Shown here: one piece after another, positions 59,715 to 64,000 of the stretch
How the letters are laid out: each line of letters opens with the position of its first letter
How positions within the stretch are numbered: position 1 is the first letter of the stretch
Assembly (NCBI RefSeq): GCF_030816895.1
Contig: NZ_JAUSYL010000001.1
Span: 434,001 to 498,000 of the forward strand
DNA: 64,000 bases
From: Clavibacter sp. B3I6
GTDB taxonomy: Bacteria; Actinomycetota; Actinomycetes; Actinomycetales; Microbacteriaceae
Direction of reading: 5' to 3'
Position numbers and translations under genes: made by a program
The notes under the pieces: model-generated
Told to the model about the DNA's origin: nothing
Database searches by the model: none
What the model saw: the letters and a program-made list of their open reading frames with translations, nothing else

Positions 59715-60627
59715 TCAGGAGGCGTGCGGGTGGTGCTTGGCGAGCTGGAACACGCCGGCCACGGCGACGGCGCCCGCGACGAGGAAGGCCACGCCCGCGT
59801 AGAACGGGGCGTCGGACGCCTCCCCCAGCACCGTGACGCCGATGCAGACGGCGACGAGCGGGTCGACGACCGTGAGGCCCGCGATGACGAGGTCCGGCGG
59901 GCCCGACGAGTACGCGGTCTGCACGAAGTACGCGCCGAGGAGCGTGGCCGCGATGAGGGCCGCGATGCACACGGCCGTGAGCGCGTCGAAGTCGCCCGCT
60001 GGTGAGGCGGTTGATGACGACCTTGGCGAGCGTCGCCACAAACCCGTAGAGCACGCCCGCGCTGATGATGTAGAAGATCGCGCGCACGTGGCGACGGAAG
60101 TAGAGGAAGAGGCCGCCGAGCACCACGAGCACGATGCCGAGGATCACGAGGATCGTGATGAGCTCGGGCGTGCGGATGGGCGTCTCCTTGGCGAACACGG
60201 CCGCGAAGACCACGAAGAGGCCGACGCCGCCGATGCAGAGCGCCACCGCGCGCTTGGCCTTGAGGTCGAGCCGGACGCCGGTGGCGCGCGAGTTGAGGAT
60301 GGCGGTGACCACGAGGGCCACGGCGCCGAGGGGCTGCACGACGATGAGCGGTGCCAGGCGGAGGCTCGCGAGCTGGAACACGATGGCGAGGCCGAGCATC
60401 ACCGTCCCGGCGACCCACGAGGGCCGGCCGAGGAGCGCGCCGAGCTGGCGGAGGCTGAGGCCCGAGGTGCTCTTCGTGCCGCGCGCCTCCATCTTCGCGA
60501 CGCCCTGCGACTGCAGCTGCGCGCCCAGCGAGAGGAACACGGCGCCCACGAGGGCGATCGGGATGCCGAGCGCCTGGTACGGGGTCAGCGATGCTGCCTG
60601 GAGCACGGGGCTGGCGTCGAAGGGCAC
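59715..60627 (-). pseudogene. DMT family transporter, frameshifted
   Basis: The product would be a 303-residue drug/metabolite-type transporter with about nine or ten membrane helices, starting ALGIPIALVGAVFLSLGAQ. The first 200 residues and the last 100 are in different frames. Removing one base from the CCC run at 59995-59997 joins VVINRLTSG to DFDALTAVCIAALIA and restores the protein to its stop. The GTG start at 60627 has TACAGT six bases upstream (leaderless). It is divergent from def. Confidence 0.85.
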
Positions 60628-60633
60628 GCCCCG

Positions 60634-60639
60634 ACTGTA
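60634..60639 (-). promoter_or_regulatory. Candidate -10 (TACAGT), leaderless DMT gene
   Basis: TACAGT on the minus strand ends six bases before the GTG at 60627. Its expected -35 would overlap the -10 of def. Confidence 0.5.
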
Positions 60640-60653
60640 CCCGGCGGCCCGCC

Positions 60654-60659
60654 TATCAT
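60654..60659 (+). promoter_or_regulatory. Candidate -10 (TATCAT), leaderless def
   Basis: TATCAT ends seven bases before the ATG at 60667, which decides this start. Only 14 bases separate it from the divergent -10. Confidence 0.55.
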
Positions 60660-60666
60660 CGGCTGC

Positions 60667-61233
60667 ATGCCCGTCCTCCCGATCCGGATCACCGGAGACC
60701 CCGTCCTGCACGCCCGCGCCCGCGACGTCGAGGTGTTCGACGACGTCCTCCGGACCCTCGTCGCGGACATGTACGAGACCATGGACGAGGCGCCGGGCGT
60801 GGGCCTCGCGGCCCCGCAGGTGGGTGTGCCGCTGCGCGTCTTCGTCTACTCGTACGAGACCGAGGCGGGCGAGCCGCTGCGGGGCGTGGCCGTGAACCCC
60901 GACCTCTTCATCACGCCCGTGCCGGTGCGCGAGGCCGACGAGGACACCGAGGAGGAGGGCTGCCTGTCGTTCCCGGGCGAGCGCTTTTCGCTCGTGCGCG
61001 CCGAGCGGGCGATCCTCCGCGCGGTCGACCTCGACGGGATGCCCTTCGAGCTCGAGGCCGAGGGGTGGTTCGCGCGCATCCTGCAGCACGAGTACGACCA
61101 CCTCGACGGCTACCTCTACACCGACCGGCTCGCGCACGAGCACGCGAAGCCCGTGGCCAAGGTGATCCGCAAGAGCGGCTGGGGCGTCCCCGGCGTCTCG
61201 TGGCTCCCAGGGCGCGACCGGCTCGAGGACTGA
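60667..61233 (+). CDS. def: Peptide deformylase
   Basis: This 188-residue metalloenzyme removes the formyl group from new polypeptides. All three motifs are intact: GVGLAAPQVG, EEGCLSFPG (cysteine ligand) and HEYDHLDG (two histidine ligands and catalytic glutamate). The C-terminal tail ends in SWLPGRDRLED. It starts leaderless and is divergent from the frameshifted DMT gene. Confidence 0.96.
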   Translation: MPVLPIRITGDPVLHARARDVEVFDDVLRTLVADMYETMDEAPGVGLAAPQVGVPLRVFVYSYETEAGEPLRGVAVNPDLFITPVPVREADEDTEEEGCLSFPGERFSLVRAERAILRAVDLDGMPFELEAEGWFARILQHEYDHLDGYLYTDRLAHEHAKPVAKVIRKSGWGVPGVSWLPGRDRLED

Positions 61234-61292
61234 GGGACGCGGCCGGGCGGCCGTGCGACCGGCGGCATCACCGCATCCCGCGCGGGCCAAGG

Positions 61293-61325
61293 AAAAAGGC
61301 CCCGCGGGTGGAGCCGCGAGGCCTT
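61293..61325 (-). terminator. Terminator of tRNA-Asn
   Basis: Just after the tRNA 3' end on the minus strand, a 12-base stem with one mismatch and a six-base loop is followed by five T. It lies in the gap between def and the tRNA. Confidence 0.8.
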
Positions 61326-61327
61326 CG

Positions 61328-61400
61328 CTCCCCGAGTTGGACTCGAACCAACAACCTGCCGGTTAACAGCCGGCTGCTCTGCCAATTGAGCTATCGAGGA
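61328..61400 (-). tRNA. tRNA-Asn (GTT)
   Basis: The minus strand gives a 73-base cloverleaf without encoded CCA. The acceptor TCCTCGA pairs with TCGGGGA, with a T-G pair at the fourth position. The anticodon loop CTGTTAA gives GTT, and the T arm reads GTTGGTTCGAGTCCAAC. A terminator follows directly. Confidence 0.97.
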
Positions 61401-61453
61401 TCACGTGGAGCAACCTGGAAAGCGTAGCAAAGAATTCGGGCGCCTCCGCTCAC

Positions 61454-62722
61454 CTAGCGCGCGACGGTCGTGTCGCCGCTGTCGGGGACGGGCAGGTCGG
61501 CGAGGCGCGGCGCGCGCCGGAGCCCGGAGGCGGCGGCTCCCGCGAGGCTCGCCAGGGCTCCGAGGCCGGTGACGAGGATCGCCGTGCGGATCCCGGCGGA
61601 CGAGGCGATGACGCCGCCGAGCCCCGCCCCGATCGGCTGCCCGCCCCACGCGACCATGCGCGCCGTGGTGTTGACGCGGCCCTGCAGGTGCGCGGGCGTC
61701 ACCGTCTGCCGGACGACGATCCCGGACAGCGCGACGGTGGAGGTCGCCGCCTGCCAGGCCGCGAGGACGAGGACGGCGACGACGAGGGACCCGACCGCGG
61801 ACCAGGCCGCGGTGAGCGCCACCTGCAGCGCGAGCGCGCCGAGCGCGATCGCGCCGACGCCGACCCGCCGCTGGACGGGGCGGAGGGCTCGCGACGCCGC
61901 GAGGGTCCCGCAGGCGGCCGCCGCCGCGAGGATCCCGAGCGCCGGGCCGTCGGCGGGCTCGTCGAGGCCGTGGGCCACCATCACCACGAGCGTGCCCGTC
62001 ACCGCTCCCCCGGTCAGGCTGCTGCCGGCGCCGACGAGCGTGAGGTCGCGCACGAGAGGAGCACGGCGGATGTGCTGGAGCCCCTCGAGGATCTCGTGGC
62101 CAAGGCGACGGGGCACGCGGGCGGGCGGCCGCGCGACGGGTGCCCAGCGGACGCGGACCAGCAGCACGGCCGCGGCCGCGAAGCTCGCCGCGTCGATCGC
62201 GAGGACCGCCGGTGCGCCGACGCCGGTCACCGCGGCGGCCCCGGCGAGCGGGCCCGCGATGCCGATCACCGTGTAGACCGTCGTCATGCGCGTGGTGGCG
62301 GCGCCCACGCGGTCACGGCCCACCAGCGCGGGCACGGCGGAGAAGCTCGCGGCGTCGAAGAAGACGAAGAGCGAGGACACGGCCGCGGCGACGGCGACGA
62401 GGAGCGCCGGATGCGGGGGGCCGGCCAGCGCCGCGAGCGGCACGGTCGCCGTCGCCGCGGCGCTCAGCCAGGTGGTGGCGAGCATCGTCCGGCGGGCGTC
62501 CCACCCGTCCACGAGCGCGCCCACCGGCAGGGCGAGCAGCAGGTACGGCAGCGCCTCCATCATCGCGACGAGGCCGAGCAGCGCGGGGTCGCCCGTGGTC
62601 GTGAAGACCAGCACCGGGAGGGCGACCGCCGTGAGCGCGTTGCCCGCCCAGGAGATGCCGCGCGAGACGACGTAGAGGTCGAAGGCGCGGGGATCGCGGG
62701 ACGACGGGGTCCGCTCAGCCAT
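61454..62722 (-). CDS. MFS transporter, EntS-like
   Basis: This 422-residue permease has about twelve membrane helices and resembles the MFS-3 group that includes the siderophore exporter EntS: FDLYVVSRGISWAGNALTAVALP at the start and VGALVDGWDARRTML in the loop after helix 2. Its ATG overlaps the end of the binding-protein gene upstream by eight bases, so the two are cotranscribed and an export role linked to iron or cobalamin uptake is plausible. Substrate unproven. Confidence 0.87.
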   Translation of the reverse strand: MAERTPSSRDPRAFDLYVVSRGISWAGNALTAVALPVLVFTTTGDPALLGLVAMMEALPYLLLALPVGALVDGWDARRTMLATTWLSAAATATVPLAALAGPPHPALLVAVAAAVSSLFVFFDAASFSAVPALVGRDRVGAATTRMTTVYTVIGIAGPLAGAAAVTGVGAPAVLAIDAASFAAAAVLLVRVRWAPVARPPARVPRRLGHEILEGLQHIRRAPLVRDLTLVGAGSSLTGGAVTGTLVVMVAHGLDEPADGPALGILAAAAACGTLAASRALRPVQRRVGVGAIALGALALQVALTAAWSAVGSLVVAVLVLAAWQAATSTVALSGIVVRQTVTPAHLQGRVNTTARMVAWGGQPIGAGLGGVIASSAGIRTAILVTGLGALASLAGAAASGLRRAPRLADLPVPDSGDTTVAR

Positions 62723-63719
62723 GGAGCAGCGCGTGCAGGGCGACGACCCCGTCGACCGCGCGGGAGCCGATGAAGTCGGTGGACGGGAGCGCGAGCAGGC
62801 GGCCCTCGCGCACGGCCCGGACGCCGGGCAGGCGCGCCTCGAGGTCGGCGCGGACGCCGTCGCGCTCGGCGTCGGTGGAGTAGAGGTACACGATCGTGCC
62901 GGGATCGCGCCGCGCCACGTCCTCGACGCTGATCTCTCCGTAGTACTGGTCCGCGGGCAGGGCGTCCTCGTACACGTTCCGGCCGCCGGCGCGGGCGACG
63001 ACGTCGCTGTAGAGGCCGCGGGCGTCGGCGTACACGGATCCGTCGAAGATCTGCAGCACCGCGAGGTCGACCGGGTCCGCGCTCGCGACGGCCGCGTCGA
63101 CCGCGGCGAGCTGCGACCGCGCGTCGGCGACGGCGCGGTCGGCGGCCTCGCCGGCGCCGAGGAGGACGCCGAGCGATCGGAGGTCGGTCACGGCATCGTC
63201 GACGTGGCCGGTGGTGACCTGGCCGTGGCAGAACGAGCTGATGACGTAGACGCGGATCCCGAGGGCGGCCAGGTCGTCGATCGTGGGCAGCTCGGTGCCG
63301 TCGAAGTGGTACTCGCCGTCGGCCACGATGAGGTCGGGGTGCGCCGCCAGCAGGGTCTCCCGGTCGACGGCGCCCGTCGCGAGGACGGGGACCCGGTCGT
63401 AGGCCTCGCGGTAGCGGTCGAGCGGGGGCGACTGGTCCGTGTAGGCCTGGCCGACGATCCGGTCGCCCGCGCCCAGCTCGAGCAGCATCTCGGTGACCGC
63501 GGGCCACAGGGAGACGATGCGCTGCGGGCCCTCGGCGAACGACAGGGTGCGGTCGCAGGAGTCGACGGACACGGGTCCCGAGGCGCCGGCCGTCGGGGCG
63601 GTGCGGTCGTCGGCGGAGGCGGTCGCGCAGCCCGCGAGGAGGAGGGCGGCGGCGGTCGCGCCGGCCGCGAGGGCGAGGATCCGGTGTGCGCGGCGGCGTG
63701 CGGGGATGCGGGTGGTCAT
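62715..63719 (-). CDS. Iron-siderophore/cobalamin-type binding lipoprotein
   Basis: This 334-residue protein has a lipoprotein signal peptide (lipobox LLAGC) and a TroA/BtuF-type helical-backbone binding fold: RIVSLWPAVTEMLLELGAGDRIVG at the start of the first lobe and the YYGEISVEDVARRDPGTIVYL segment in the second. Such proteins bind ferric siderophores, haem or vitamin B12. The ATG overlaps the stop of the upstream ATPase gene (ATGA). Confidence 0.9.
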   Translation of the reverse strand: MTTRIPARRRAHRILALAAGATAAALLLAGCATASADDRTAPTAGASGPVSVDSCDRTLSFAEGPQRIVSLWPAVTEMLLELGAGDRIVGQAYTDQSPPLDRYREAYDRVPVLATGAVDRETLLAAHPDLIVADGEYHFDGTELPTIDDLAALGIRVYVISSFCHGQVTTGHVDDAVTDLRSLGVLLGAGEAADRAVADARSQLAAVDAAVASADPVDLAVLQIFDGSVYADARGLYSDVVARAGGRNVYEDALPADQYYGEISVEDVARRDPGTIVYLYSTDAERDGVRADLEARLPGVRAVREGRLLALPSTDFIGSRAVDGVVALHALLHG

Positions 63720-64000
63720 GGTCGTCCGTCCTGGGTGCGGGTCGTGGTGGGCGTGCTGAAGAAGAGGTGGCGGCGGCCCGTGACGGGGTGCTCGCCCAGG
63801 TGCACGTCGACGCCGAAGACGTCGCGGAGGATCCCCGGGCGCAGCACCTCGTCGGGCGTCCCGCCGGCGACGATGCGGCCCTGGTGCACGACGTGGATCC
63901 GGTCGCAGTAGGCGGCGGCGAGGTTGAGGTCGTGCAGGGCGACGACCACCGTGACGCCGAGCCCCCGCACGAGGTCGAGGAGCTCCAGCTGGGTCGCGAC
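63716..64000 (-). CDS. ABC transporter ATPase, FepC/BtuD type (partial)
   Basis: The last 94 residues of an ABC ATPase are visible; the start lies beyond the right edge. The H-loop reads VVVALHDLNLAAAYCDRI, and the tail PDEVLRPGILRDVFGVDVHL is typical of ferric-siderophore and cobalamin importers. It forms the import system with the lipoprotein encoded just downstream; the permease is expected outside the window. Confidence 0.9.
   Translation of the reverse strand, partial: VATQLELLDLVRGLGVTVVVALHDLNLAAAYCDRIHVVHQGRIVAGGTPDEVLRPGILRDVFGVDVHLGEHPVTGRRHLFFSTPTTTRTQDGRP

Overview
The window is a very GC-rich, gene-dense chromosomal segment of an actinobacterium, most probably a member of Microbacteriaceae and plausibly Clavibacter. 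This rests on gene content and order (PAC2 protein, pepA, lpdA-sucB, DUF4191/RDD next to glnA, glnE, a second glnA, panB, polyphosphate glucokinase, rnpB, homodimeric-type aceE followed by fasR-fabD-fabH-acpP-fabF and DUF3145). No rRNA, phage, insertion sequence or CRISPR array was seen. Genus assignment is inference; no database was searched.

Layout. 1-6.3 kb: end of an MFS transporter, PAC2 protein, leucyl aminopeptidase, and the E3 (lpdA) and E2 (sucB) subunits of the 2-oxoacid dehydrogenase complexes. 6.3-10.2 kb: a membrane-anchored kinase-like protein without catalytic residues, DUF4191, a J-domain-like membrane protein and an RDD protein. 10.2-16.3 kb: nitrogen assimilation, with glnA behind a clear GlnR box, glnE (adenylyltransferase) and a second glutamine synthetase. 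16.4-18.9 kb: panB, a 60-residue protein, ppgK and RNase P RNA on the minus strand. 18.9-23.6 kb: a Cys-less zinc-ribbon-family coiled coil, a frameshifted Nif3-like gene, a small leaderless gene, the bioY-bioM-bioN biotin transporter (bioN frameshifted) and a divergent TetR regulator with two palindromic operators, then tRNA-Val. 23.9-33 kb: peroxiredoxin, aceE, fasR and the fatty acid synthase II operon, DUF3145. 33-37.5 kb: PadR regulator, DUF1684, an acidic small protein, a family A DNA polymerase and a cold-shock gene.

37.6-41.6 kb looks like a decaying exopolysaccharide locus: a frameshifted sugar-phosphate transferase, a gene-free 595-base stretch, a glycosyltransferase and a truncated GDP-L-fucose-synthase remnant. 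41.6-55 kb is a long minus-strand cluster: a lipoprotein and OppBCDF-type transporter, M55 D-aminopeptidase, isoaspartyl-peptidase-like hydrolase, RpiR regulator, SDR, DUF885 protein, alpha/beta hydrolase, ketopantoate-reductase-like protein and a VOC protein. It reads as a system for taking up and breaking down unusual peptides. 55-64 kb: acetyltransferase, O-acyltransferase, tRNA-Met, glycosyltransferase, frameshifted DMT transporter, peptide deformylase, tRNA-Asn, and an iron/cobalamin-type uptake group with an MFS exporter.

Two features run through the whole window. First, at least 14 genes have a TANNNT hexamer ending 6-8 bases before the start codon and appear to be transcribed without a leader. 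Second, four otherwise intact genes are each broken by a single extra base in a short G/C run, which suggests sequencing error at least as much as true decay.
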